28,984 bases of DNA, taken from assembly GCA_964459495.1 (NCBI GenBank), contig CAYWNK010000046.1, forward strand, positions 1 to 28,984, written 5' to 3'. Under the pieces are notes generated by a model. That model was not told the origin of the DNA and made no database searches. It was given only the letters and a program-made list of their open reading frames with translations. Source of the stretch: CAYWNK01 sp964459495 (GTDB taxonomy: Bacteria; Planctomycetota; UBA1135; GCA-002686595). Shown one piece after another: positions 1 through 7,712 of this stretch. The translations under genes were made by a program, and so were the position numbers. Positions within the stretch are counted from its first letter, which is position 1. Each line of letters opens with the position of its first letter.

Positions 1-670
1 CCCCTGCGTTGCGGCCGGGCTCGAGCCCGGTAAGTGGCCAGCGCAGCATGCCGCCGGCGGATAGCTCTCGGGGGTTCGCGGCATCGTCCTCCAGCGCAGC
101 ATCGCCCAACACGATCGCTAGGCCTCCGCCTTCGGGACTCAAGCTCGCGCGGTGGGTGCGCAGCGCCCTGCTAAGGCTCTCCGGCGCAGCCTCGGCCCCA
201 AGCCCCTGGACCCGGTGCCCGAGCAGGACAGCGGGCTCTCCGGGCAGCAGCACGGTGTGCGGTTCGGCGCCGCACCAGATGACCGAGCGTTGAAGTTCGG
301 GCAGGTCCGCGGCGAGCTCGCTCGCCGCCTGAACCGCCGCCTCGAGGCGCCCCTCAGCCGCCATGCAGGCCGACGCGTCGATGAGCAGCGTATAGCGCGA
401 ACCATCCGCCGGCTTGGAGCGGCCAGGCGCCCCGAAGGCCAGCCACATGCCCCCCGCCAGCGCCAGCACCAGCAGGTAGGCCAGCGGATGCCGGAAGCGC
501 TCGACCAGTACGCGCGCGGGCGCGTCCTCCATGGCTTCCTGCCAAAACAAGAGCGTTGGCACCTCGACCTCCCGGTGGCGGATGCGCAGACGCTGCAGGG
601 CAAACAGGCCCGCCGCGATGGCGCCGAGTCCCAGCCAGAAGGGTAGGGGCGCCAGGTTGGTCAGGTTCAT
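1..670 (-). CDS. BatA-like von Willebrand A domain membrane protein, 3' end cut by window edge
   Basis: The reading frame starts at 670 and runs open to the left edge, so only the first 223 residues are visible. The start (MNLTNLAPLPFWLGLGAIAAG) gives an N-terminal membrane segment followed by a basic stretch and then 'VPTLLFWQEA', the layout of the BatA/aerotolerance-regulator N-terminal domain. A second membrane segment lies at about residues 63-80. A von Willebrand A domain begins near residue 93 with 'LLIDASACM'. The usual metal site there is DxSxS, but here the last Ser is Cys, so metal binding may be weakened. The start codon overlaps the stop of the DUF58 gene (ATGA), which indicates translational coupling. 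In this family MoxR, DUF58 and BatA-type proteins work together at the membrane, probably in assembly or quality control of envelope complexes. The exact substrate is unknown. Confidence 0.85.
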   Translation of the reverse strand, partial: MNLTNLAPLPFWLGLGAIAAGLFALQRLRIRHREVEVPTLLFWQEAMEDAPARVLVERFRHPLAYLLVLALAGGMWLAFGAPGRSKPADGSRYTLLIDASACMAAEGRLEAAVQAASELAADLPELQRSVIWCGAEPHTVLLPGEPAVLLGHRVQGLGAEAAPESLSRALRTHRASLSPEGGGLAIVLGDAALEDDAANPRELSAGGMLRWPLTGLEPGRNAG

Positions 671-1563
671 ACGACGAGCCTCCCACCTTGGAAGTGGGCA
701 GCGAGCTGGGGAACGACTGGCTGGTCAGCGTCGAGTCGCACCAACCCCATGCCACGGCCCGAAGCAAAGCTGGCGATGTGCTCTTGGAAGCGGTCGTAGG
801 CATCGCGGTAGCGGCCGAGCAGGGCCGGGGTGATCGCGACCTCCGCCGTACCGCCCCCCTCGCAGTCGACCAGGCGAGCTTCGCCGCTGAGGCCGGGCTC
901 CCGGTCGGTGCTGCGCGCGAGCTGAACGATGAGCACCCGGTGGCGCAATCCCGCCAGCGCCTCGGTGACCGCCTCAGCTCCCGCGGGGTCAAACAGGTCG
1001 GAGATCAACACCACCAAGCCGCGGCGCAAGCGCTGCTGTGACAGGCGCGCGAGGCCAGTGCGCAGATCTGTGCCGCCTGCGGGCTGCAGCTCCGATAAGA
1101 GACGCAGCACCTGCATCAGCTTGCCCGAGCCCGAAGTCGGTCGCAGGGCGATCTCCAGGTCTTCCGCCAAGGGCATGACGGCCACCTGGTCGTGCTGACC
1201 CAGGGCCATCGACGCCAGCGCGGCGGCGGCAAAGACCGCGGCGCGGGCGCGGGGATTGTCGCCCTGGAACGAGCTCATGCTCGTGTCGGGCACGAGGTAC
1301 ACCGGCAGGTCCAGGGGCTCCTCGAACTGGCGCACGAACACCTTGCCCAGGCGCTTGTAGAGGTTCCAGTCCACCTTGCGCAGGTCGTCCCCCGGTGCGT
1401 AGCCGCGGTGATCGATGAACTCGAGTCCCGAGCCCTTCTCCGCGGATCGTTGGTCGGCGAAGCGACCGCCCGCAGGCACGCTGCGCGCCACGAGTCGGAG
1501 CTGGCGTACGGAAGCGACAAAGGCGGGGTCGGTGAGCTCCGCCAGACGAACAGCGGGCTCCAT
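667..1563 (-). CDS. DUF58 domain protein
   Basis: This 298-residue protein carries the DUF58 signature at about residues 47-82: 'GLEFIDHRGYAPGDDLRK', then VDWNLYKRLGK and FVRQFEE. The C-terminal half is a von Willebrand-type fold with an intact metal site at D93-T-S-M-S97. The ATG at 1563 was chosen because it shares one base with the stop of the MoxR gene (TGATG). A longer frame reaches 1707, but its extra N-terminus is Arg-rich and lies inside the MoxR gene. The stop overlaps the start of the BatA-like gene by four bases. DUF58 proteins are regularly co-encoded with MoxR ATPases and are thought to be their adaptors or substrates. There is no evident membrane segment, so it is probably cytoplasmic or peripheral. 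Confidence 0.93.
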   Translation of the reverse strand: MEPAVRLAELTDPAFVASVRQLRLVARSVPAGGRFADQRSAEKGSGLEFIDHRGYAPGDDLRKVDWNLYKRLGKVFVRQFEEPLDLPVYLVPDTSMSSFQGDNPRARAAVFAAAALASMALGQHDQVAVMPLAEDLEIALRPTSGSGKLMQVLRLLSELQPAGGTDLRTGLARLSQQRLRRGLVVLISDLFDPAGAEAVTEALAGLRHRVLIVQLARSTDREPGLSGEARLVDCEGGGTAEVAITPALLGRYRDAYDRFQEHIASFASGRGMGLVRLDADQPVVPQLAAHFQGGRLVV

Positions 1564-2570
1564 CAGGCGGGCACGTGCGGCTTGTCGATCGACTTCAACA
1601 CCTCGGCCACGACGGCGTCGCCGGTGATCCCTTCCGCCTGTCCGGCGAATGAGAGCTGGACCCGGTGGCGCAGGGCGTCCTTGGCCGCCGCGGCTACGTC
1701 GTCGCAAGACACCGCAAAGCGACCGCCGAGCAGCGCGAGAACTTTCCCCGCGAGCAGCAGCGCTTGCGCGCCGCGGGGCGATGCGCCAAGCGACACGTAC
1801 TGGTTGACGAGATTCGGCGCATAGTCCGAGCCCGGCTGGGTCGCCATCACCAGTCGCACCGCGTAGTCCTGCACCGCCTTGGGCACGGGCACGCTCCGCA
1901 CGGTTTGGCGCAACGAGACAACGTCAGACCCCGACGACACCGGCTTCAGCTGCGCCTCTTCCTCGCCCGTGGTGCGCCCAAGGATCTCCGCATAGTCGCT
2001 CTCCTTGGGATAGCCCACCAGGATCTTGAACAGGAAGCGGTCCATCTGAGCCTCGGGCAGCGGGTAGGTCCCCTCCTGCTCCACGGGGTTTTGCGTCGCC
2101 ATCACGCAGAACGGTGACTCGAGCTGGATCGTCTTGCCCCCCGCGGTCACCTGCTTCTCCTGCATCGCCTCTAGCAGGGCCGACTGGGTTTTTGGCGTCG
2201 CACGGTTGATCTCGTCCGCAAGCACCAGGTTGGCAACGATCGGACCGGGCTGGAACACCAGCTTGGTGCCGCCGTCGTCCCCGTCGACCAGCACCTGCGC
2301 GCCGCTGACGTCCGCCGGCATCATGTCCGGCGTGAATTGAATGCGGCTGAAGGAAAGGTCCAAGGCTTCGCCCAAGGAGCGCACGAGCAGGGTCTTGCCG
2401 AGACCCGGCACCCCCTCGAGCAGCACATGCCCTCCCGCGAAGAGCGCTGTCAGCACCCCCCGGATGACCTGTTCCTGGCCCACCATCGCGCGCGCGACCT
2501 CGGCGCGGACGGATTCGAAGGTATCGCGAAAGGACTGGGCGGCGGCTTCCGCGCTTTGCTGGTCGGTCAT
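1563..2570 (-). CDS. MoxR family AAA+ ATPase
   Basis: This 335-residue cytoplasmic ATPase shows every core motif: Walker A GVPGLGKT at 53-60, Walker B LVLADE at 115-120 followed by INRATPKTQSALLEAM, sensor 1 ATQNP at 158-162, and EAQMDRF at 173-179 with the arginine expected at the subunit interface. The C-terminal lid region (about 210-335) fits the AAA_lid_2 type. The length is normal for the family. MoxR proteins act as chaperone-like ATPases with von Willebrand and DUF58 partners, which follow directly here with a one-base overlap. The gene lies 54 bases downstream of the DUF4175-like gene. No strong ribosome site is visible before the ATG. Confidence 0.95.
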   Translation of the reverse strand: MTDQQSAEAAAQSFRDTFESVRAEVARAMVGQEQVIRGVLTALFAGGHVLLEGVPGLGKTLLVRSLGEALDLSFSRIQFTPDMMPADVSGAQVLVDGDDGGTKLVFQPGPIVANLVLADEINRATPKTQSALLEAMQEKQVTAGGKTIQLESPFCVMATQNPVEQEGTYPLPEAQMDRFLFKILVGYPKESDYAEILGRTTGEEEAQLKPVSSGSDVVSLRQTVRSVPVPKAVQDYAVRLVMATQPGSDYAPNLVNQYVSLGASPRGAQALLLAGKVLALLGGRFAVSCDDVAAAAKDALRHRVQLSFAGQAEGITGDAVVAEVLKSIDKPHVPA

Positions 2571-2624
2571 CGGGTGGGAGAGTCTGTGGAGCGATGGGGC
2601 TTGTTGGAGCGGCTGGGCTGCTGG

Positions 2625-4130
2625 CTACTGGGGCGGTCGGGCGGGGGCTTTCGCGCGCTGAAAGTAGGTGCGCACGATCGCGCGCGTGAGCGGGTCCAGG
2701 TCGAGGGGCGGCGGACCGCCGCTCGGCCCTCCGCGGGCGCCCCGTTCTTCGATCGCCGGCGCCGGCGCATCCTCGGCTTCCGGCTCGACGCGTTCCTGGG
2801 TGATCTTCGTGCGACCGGCGCCGGGCCGACCTTTGACGCGATCGGGGATCGGCACGCCGAGCACGAGGCTGGCGACGCCGCGGGACTTCTTGGGCTGGCT
2901 CGGCCCCCCGCGTCCGTTCGCGTCGGGGTTGGCGCGGTTTCCGAAGCTGATCTGCAGATCGCGGCTCGCCGGCGGGCGGCGATCCCGCATGGACGGCTGC
3001 ACGCCGCCGCGGTTCTCCTGCTCCTCGTCCTCATCCTCGGATTCCGAGTCGTCCTCCACCTCGGCGTTGTCGTCGCTGGACACCTGGTCCCGGCTCTTCC
3101 AGCTGGAGGTCACCGGGTTCTTGTTGGAGCCCTTGGACGACCCCTTGCCCGCCGTCGAGCCCGAGTCCTCTTCCTCGGTCTTCTTCTCCGGCTGGGGAGC
3201 GTCGACGGGCTTTGCCTCACGGCGTTTGGCCTCGGTCTTCTTGGGCTTGGAGGGCTCCTTCGCCTCGGGCGTCTGGCCCGTCGGCGCGCCGCGCGCCTGG
3301 CTGGCGCCGCTGGCCCCCTTGGCTGTCCCGCCCTTGCCGGGGCTAGCCTTCCCCGCCGAGGGCTTTTCCTGGGAGTCGAGATCGGTGGGCTCAGGAGCCG
3401 AACCCGAGGTCTGGCCGGCGGGCGCCTTAGGCGGCGCCGGCTGCGCCATGACCGGCGCGATGGTCGCGGCAAGCGGACTCTCCGGTGTGAGATCGTCTGC
3501 AGCGGGTTCCGCCCGCGCCACGCGGCTGAAGGCGTCGGACTGGCGGCGGTAGGACGCGCCCTCCGTTGGCGCCCCGCGCAGCAGCACCGCCGCCGCCAGC
3601 AGGGCCCCGGCGATAGGCACGGCCCGCACGATGTGCGGCTTCAGCGGCTCCGTGTCCTTCGAAAAATCCAAACTCGCCCGGGACGCCTGGTCCGCGACGC
3701 CGGTCGCGTCGCGCATCGCTGCCTCGTGAAAAGGACCGCGCAGGGGCAGCGCCCGAAATTCGTCCGCCGCGACGAGTCGATCCGCAAGGCCCAGCCGGTC
3801 ATCGACCAGCCCCAGGAGACCCTTGCGCGATGCGCGCTGCAGCCCTGCCGCCAGACCGACCAACAAGACCGTCAGCGCGAAGACCAACACCGTCGCAACG
3901 ACCATGGGCAAAAGCCCGGGCGCCCCAAAACCCTCGAAGTGGCTGAGCAGAGCAAGCACCACCCCGATGCCCGGGACCACCAGGGCGAACGAAGCACCCA
4001 GGCGCGCGCCCTTTCTGAAGCCGTCCCGCAGGCGGGCGCGCCGCAGCGCCACGCCAGCGCGGTGTTCGATGCTGTCCAGGGCCTGTCCCAGCGCCCGTCC
4101 GTCCGTCAAGGCTTCCCGCTCACCCATCAT
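2625..4130 (-). CDS. DUF4175-like membrane protein with long low-complexity tail
   Basis: This 501-residue protein has three predicted membrane segments, at about residues 47-63, 74-97 and 168-184. Between the second and third is 'GLLGLVDDRLGLADRLVAAD', which resembles the rod-like segment of DUF4175 proteins found next to MoxR/DUF58 genes. That assignment is from pattern memory and is tentative. From about residue 200 to 480 the chain is low complexity, first rich in Ala, Pro, Lys and Ser and then with an acidic run near 355-375, so it should be a disordered extracytoplasmic or cytoplasmic tail. The start ATG overlaps the stop of the preceding gene (ATGA). The tail composition pushes up GC and opens long false frames on the opposite strand. 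Function is unknown; the operon suggests a partner of the MoxR system. Confidence 0.8.
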   Translation of the reverse strand: MMGEREALTDGRALGQALDSIEHRAGVALRRARLRDGFRKGARLGASFALVVPGIGVVLALLSHFEGFGAPGLLPMVVATVLVFALTVLLVGLAAGLQRASRKGLLGLVDDRLGLADRLVAADEFRALPLRGPFHEAAMRDATGVADQASRASLDFSKDTEPLKPHIVRAVPIAGALLAAAVLLRGAPTEGASYRRQSDAFSRVARAEPAADDLTPESPLAATIAPVMAQPAPPKAPAGQTSGSAPEPTDLDSQEKPSAGKASPGKGGTAKGASGASQARGAPTGQTPEAKEPSKPKKTEAKRREAKPVDAPQPEKKTEEEDSGSTAGKGSSKGSNKNPVTSSWKSRDQVSSDDNAEVEDDSESEDEDEEQENRGGVQPSMRDRRPPASRDLQISFGNRANPDANGRGGPSQPKKSRGVASLVLGVPIPDRVKGRPGAGRTKITQERVEPEAEDAPAPAIEERGARGGPSGGPPPLDLDPLTRAIVRTYFQRAKAPARPPQ

Positions 4131-6463
4131 TGCTGTCCTTCGTCCGGACCCTTCGGATCCATGGAAACCGCCTGGAGAACTTCGCCCGTTCGCGCGTTCG
4201 CCAAGAAGGCGACCAGGCGCACCTCGCCGGGCGCCACGCCGGTGGCCATGCGCGGAGTCGCCCCCTCGCCGGCCGCCTCGAGTTCATCGAGGTAGGCCTC
4301 CTGGGCTGCGCGCACATCTTCCAGCCGCAAATCAAAGGCGAAGAGTTGTTCGCCGCCCTCGTCGGGTTCGAAGGAAAGGCCTGAGCCGTCCGGCTGCAGC
4401 ATGAAGGCTCGGCCGACCATGCGGTGCACCACCACCGTGCTCTTACCGGGGTACAGCACGCCCTTTTCCGCCAGCACCAGACGCACGACCAGCTCGACAT
4501 CGTCATCCCCATAGAGGTGGCTGACGAGCAGCTCGCCGTGGACGCGCTCCTGGTCGACCTCCGCGTCCAGCTCGAGCAGGTAGCCGCTGTCGATCGCCAG
4601 ACGCTCGAGAATGGTACGCCGCACGCGGTCGTAGACCGCCTCGGCCTGGCGCGGCCGCGCCGCCCCGGGCGCCTGCGCCACACCGTCGATCAGGTGCAGA
4701 TTGGGCTCGACAATCCCTACGCTCGCCGCGCGGGCGGCGGCCGCGCGCGTGCTGATCGGGCTCAGGCTGGGAGCGCCTAGGTGCCAGGAAAGGAATGCCA
4801 CGTGCTCCGACTGGAAGTGACCGATCAATCCTTCGTTGCCCAGCGCACCACCGATCGCGCCGCCGCGATCGTCGCCGTAGTTGGCGTTGGTGAAGAACTC
4901 CGCAAGCACCACGTGCCCAGCTGGGTGTTCGTCGTCGGGCTCAAAGATCGAAGCGGCGCCGAAGTTGCGCACCTTTCCAGCGATCATGCGCTCGATCACA
5001 TCCACCGAAAAGGGCTCGGCGTCCGCGATCTGAGGCTGAACCCGCTCGAGCGCAAGCAGGGCTTCCGCGCCGGTTTCGGGCACGATCACCGCCTGCACGA
5101 AGCGCGAGTAGGCCCGGCGCAGCCGACCCTGACGCTCGTAGCAGCGACCTAGATCCAGATTGATGCGGCCGTCGTTGGGAAGCCCAAAGGCCGCGGACAG
5201 CAGGTGCCGCCAAGATTCGTCGATGTCATCCGAGTCGAGCAGAACCCGGCCCATACGACCGTGCACCTCGTGCACCGCGTTGGGGTAGCGATCGTCGCGC
5301 CCGCTGGCCACGCCCAGCTCCCCCGCCGCAAGTTCCACGGCGGGTTGACCGGCATCGGCCATCTCTTTCATCAGATCCAGCATGCGGGTGGTGCGTAGAT
5401 CCTCGAGTGTCGTTTCCCACAGCCAACGTACCGCTGCTGAACACGCTTCGCCCTCGGCCCCCTCCTCGATGCGCCAGCGCAGCAACAGGGCCGCCGCCTC
5501 GTGGGCGAGGCGCTCGCCGGCATGCTCCGTGAGGAACGACTCGAGCTCCGCCGGATCCTCGCTCACCCGGGCCTGAAAAAACGCTAGATCGGAGGCGGGG
5601 AAGCTCGGTCCCGCAACCGGCTCGAAGCGCGCTTCGCGGGCGCTGCGGTCAATCGTGACGCGGAAGGACTCCAGCAAGTTGACCCCGAGGGTTCCGAAAG
5701 CTCCGTCGGGGTGCACCAGCACCAGCTCTTCCGGTCGCAGTGCCACATAGTCGCTGAGATCGAAGCCCCCCAGCCGCACCGTGCCCACATCCCCAGCCGG
5801 GGCACCGAGCTCATCGGCCAGCTGGGACTCCATGCGCGTGTCGTAGTGGGCGCAGCCCAGGGCGAGCGCCATCGGCGAACCGTCGTCCAGGCGCACGGGA
5901 ACCCATGCCAGACCGGAGGATTCGGTGATCGGCAGGGTCCAGCTCCCGTCTTCGTCCCGGCGCGCGGCCGCCAGCGGCACCTCTGGTGCGGGCCGCGGGG
6001 GCCGCAGCTCCAGCATGCCCTGGGCGAGGTCAAAGGTGACCGCATAGCGGGCGAGCACCTCGGCCCCGATCGAGCCGACGATGGAATTCTCGCCGAGCTC
6101 CTTGGAGTGATACTTCGTGAACTCCTCGAGAAGTTCCTCGTCCCCCAGCTCGCGGCGCGGGACCTTCACGCCGAAGCCAGGGAAGTGAATCGTGATCTCG
6201 CGCGGCTTGCCGTCCTGACTCTCGGCCCGCAAGCCGGCGGCCGCCTGGTTGTGAAGCTGGAGACCGTAGGGGCCCTCGTACTCCACAAACAGGTTCACCG
6301 GGATGCGTCGCGCGGCCGTGGACAGGTCGCACGAAACGACCAGGCGCCCGTCGATCACGCTGACGGGAACGCCGCCGCCGACCAGATCCTGGCCGGCGGC
6401 GGTGGGTGTCGAGGCAAGGACGAAGACGAAAGCGGCCAGCGCCGCGGCACGCAGACTCCTCAC
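4127..6463 (-). CDS. Secreted protein with degenerate aspartyl-protease-like, helical-repeat and cysteine-less thioredoxin-like domains
   Basis: The GTG at 6463 is chosen because it opens directly on a signal peptide (VRSLRAAALAAFVFVLAS, likely cut after TAAG) and overlaps by GTGA with the UGA-read-through frame of the gene before it; earlier in-frame sequence is Arg/His-rich and not signal-like. The 778-residue product has two retropepsin-like halves, at about 35-155 and 185-285 ('IVGSIGAEVLARYAVTFD' and 'GTLGVNLLESFRVTID'), but no DTG catalytic triplet in either. Residues 300-480 look like helical repeats. From about 516 the pattern 'VVLAEFF' followed later by 'VAFLSWHLG' matches a thioredoxin-like domain of planctomycete secreted proteins, which normally reads FTGAxCPPC. 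Here that position is TNANYGDDRGG, so both redox cysteines are gone. The end 'VAFLANARTGEVLQA' also fits that family. It is likely exported and non-catalytic, perhaps a binding or scaffold protein. Confidence 0.8.
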   Translation of the reverse strand: MRSLRAAALAAFVFVLASTPTAAGQDLVGGGVPVSVIDGRLVVSCDLSTAARRIPVNLFVEYEGPYGLQLHNQAAAGLRAESQDGKPREITIHFPGFGVKVPRRELGDEELLEEFTKYHSKELGENSIVGSIGAEVLARYAVTFDLAQGMLELRPPRPAPEVPLAAARRDEDGSWTLPITESSGLAWVPVRLDDGSPMALALGCAHYDTRMESQLADELGAPAGDVGTVRLGGFDLSDYVALRPEELVLVHPDGAFGTLGVNLLESFRVTIDRSAREARFEPVAGPSFPASDLAFFQARVSEDPAELESFLTEHAGERLAHEAAALLLRWRIEEGAEGEACSAAVRWLWETTLEDLRTTRMLDLMKEMADAGQPAVELAAGELGVASGRDDRYPNAVHEVHGRMGRVLLDSDDIDESWRHLLSAAFGLPNDGRINLDLGRCYERQGRLRRAYSRFVQAVIVPETGAEALLALERVQPQIADAEPFSVDVIERMIAGKVRNFGAASIFEPDDEHPAGHVVLAEFFTNANYGDDRGGAIGGALGNEGLIGHFQSEHVAFLSWHLGAPSLSPISTRAAAARAASVGIVEPNLHLIDGVAQAPGAARPRQAEAVYDRVRRTILERLAIDSGYLLELDAEVDQERVHGELLVSHLYGDDDVELVVRLVLAEKGVLYPGKSTVVVHRMVGRAFMLQPDGSGLSFEPDEGGEQLFAFDLRLEDVRAAQEAYLDELEAAGEGATPRMATGVAPGEVRLVAFLANARTGEVLQAVSMDPKGPDEGQQ

Positions 6464-7635
6464 TCTTCGCGCGGAACGCCGCGGAGGGACCCGAAGGCCC
6501 AGTTCTCGTGGGACATGCTGATCTTGATCTCGGCTTGGGCCGGTACGCTCACGGCGACCGGAATGAAGCCGCGGCCTCAGCAGGTGCCCGGGAACAGGGC
6601 CTTCTCGAGCTCGGTGCCCAGTTTTGCCTCGGTGATGGTGAACTCCGGGCTCTTGCCGATCGGATCCCAGCCGAAGTACTCCTCGCCCGCATTGCCGTAG
6701 TACCAAACCTGGTCCGGCGAGAAGGCGACTTCCGAGCCGCTGCGCTTGTAAGCAAACTCGGCCTTCGCCGGGCCGCCCCAGTCCAGCACTAGGGCCTGGT
6801 CCTGGGCCAGCTCAAGCGCCGAGGTCCGACCCGGGCCGACCATCAGGCGCGCATCGCCAAGGCCAAGGGCCCCGGAGTGGATGCGGTAGCTACCGACGGG
6901 CAGGCTCAGTGGACCGCGCGCCCGTGCGAGGTCGAAGCACATCTGACCGTTTTCGCTGCGGACCAGCGCGGCGAGCAGCTTGCCGTCGGTCTCCAACGAG
7001 CTCTTAGCGTCGATCGTGCCGGTCGGCCCGGTGAAAGCCTCGAGCGCGATCTGGCTGCCGTCGGCCGCCACGTCGATCGAGACCAGCTCGCCGTCGACGT
7101 GCATCACTTTGGACAGGAACCCGGCGATGCTGCCCGACCCAAGCACCATGGCGTCGGTGCCGTATCCGTCGAAGCGACCGTCGCCGTCGAGGTCGACGAT
7201 GCGCACCTTGGTCTTGCCCGCCATTCCCTGGACGTAGCCGGAGGGGGCCCATTGCCACCCCTTGCCCTCGTCCTGGAGGCGAACGGCGTACTCCAGCTTC
7301 TCGCCGCCTGCGCGCTGACCGGTCAGGCGCACCCAGGCTTTGCGGACCTGGGTTGCGGGATCAACGCTGCCTTCGACGAGGCGATCGGCCTTGCCGTCGC
7401 CATCGGTGTCGATCGAAAGTCCAAGGCCCTGGGGCTTCGCCAGGAAACCCTCGCCGCCCGCATGAACCACCGGGATCTTGCCCGCGACCGGGCGCCAGGC
7501 CATAGCGGGCAGGGACAGATCAAAATCCCGCTGGGATCGATCACGAAGGGTGACCAGGTCGGGCGCAGCCCCCGCGGGGTTGACGGGGGGCAGCAGCGTT
7601 CCCGCTACGAGCGCCAGATTGAACAGCGACATCAT
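6460..7635 (-). CDS. Probable secreted selenoprotein with DxDGDG calcium-type repeats (in-frame UGA at 6577-6579)
   Basis: Read with UGA as selenocysteine the protein has 391 residues. A signal peptide opens it (MMSLFNLALVAGTLL, then AGAAPD). Two calcium-loop motifs follow, DTDGDGKAD and DLDGDGRFDGYG, as in FG-GAP/VCBS-type or EF-hand-like secreted proteins, and a beta-rich C-terminal part comes after them. The frame meets TGA at 6579-6577 in the context PGTC-U-GRGF. It continues for 38 codons whose third positions are almost all G or C, as in real genes here, and ends at 6460 overlapping the GTG start of the next gene. The continuation (FIPVAVSVPAQAEIKISM and onward) looks like strands completing a beta domain. 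A GTG at 7644 is an alternative start. If UGA is a stop the product is 352 residues ending in GTC. The family is not recognised and its function is unknown; a vicinal Cys-Sec pair would suggest a redox role outside the cytoplasm. Confidence 0.7.
6540..6561 (-). promoter_or_regulatory. Candidate bacterial SECIS hairpin after UGA of the secreted protein
   Basis: Fifteen bases after the UGA (6579-6577) the message can fold as CCGGU-CGC, loop CGUGA, GCG-U-ACCGG. That is eight base pairs with one unpaired U on the 3' arm and a five-base loop with G at its second position. The loop begins 23 bases past the UGA, within the spacing known for bacterial SECIS elements. These sit inside the coding region and are bound by SelB. 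The bulged U recalls the Escherichia coli fdhF element, although there it is on the 5' arm. The fold was worked out by eye; no energy was computed. Confidence 0.5.
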
Positions 7636-7669
7636 GGACGGCACCTATGAAGGGAGGTTGGACGGACCT

Positions 7670-7705
7670 ACACACTCTAGGGTCACTGATGAATCCAGGG
7701 TGTGT
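7670..7705. terminator. Imperfect inverted repeat between kinase gene and MoxR operon
   Basis: ACACACTCT (7670-7678) faces AGGGTGTGT (7697-7705), giving nine pairs with one G-U and an 18-base loop. It lies in the 77-base gap between the end of the histidine kinase and the start of the secreted selenoprotein gene, both on the minus strand. It could end the kinase transcript or act in the operon leader. No T-run follows, so the terminator reading is weak. Confidence 0.3.
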
Positions 7706-7712
7706 CGATGGG

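Noticed and set aside
2337..4295. Very long plus-strand open frame (652 codons) opposite the DUF4175-like and MoxR genes
   Set aside because: It is Arg/Gly/His-rich with no domain, overlaps well supported minus-strand genes in full, and is explained by the high GC and low-complexity tail on the other strand.
6464..6706. N-terminal extension of the thioredoxin-like protein back to 6706
   Set aside because: The extra 81 residues are Arg/His/Gly-rich and lie over the C-terminus of the preceding gene in another frame; the signal peptide starts at GTG 6463.
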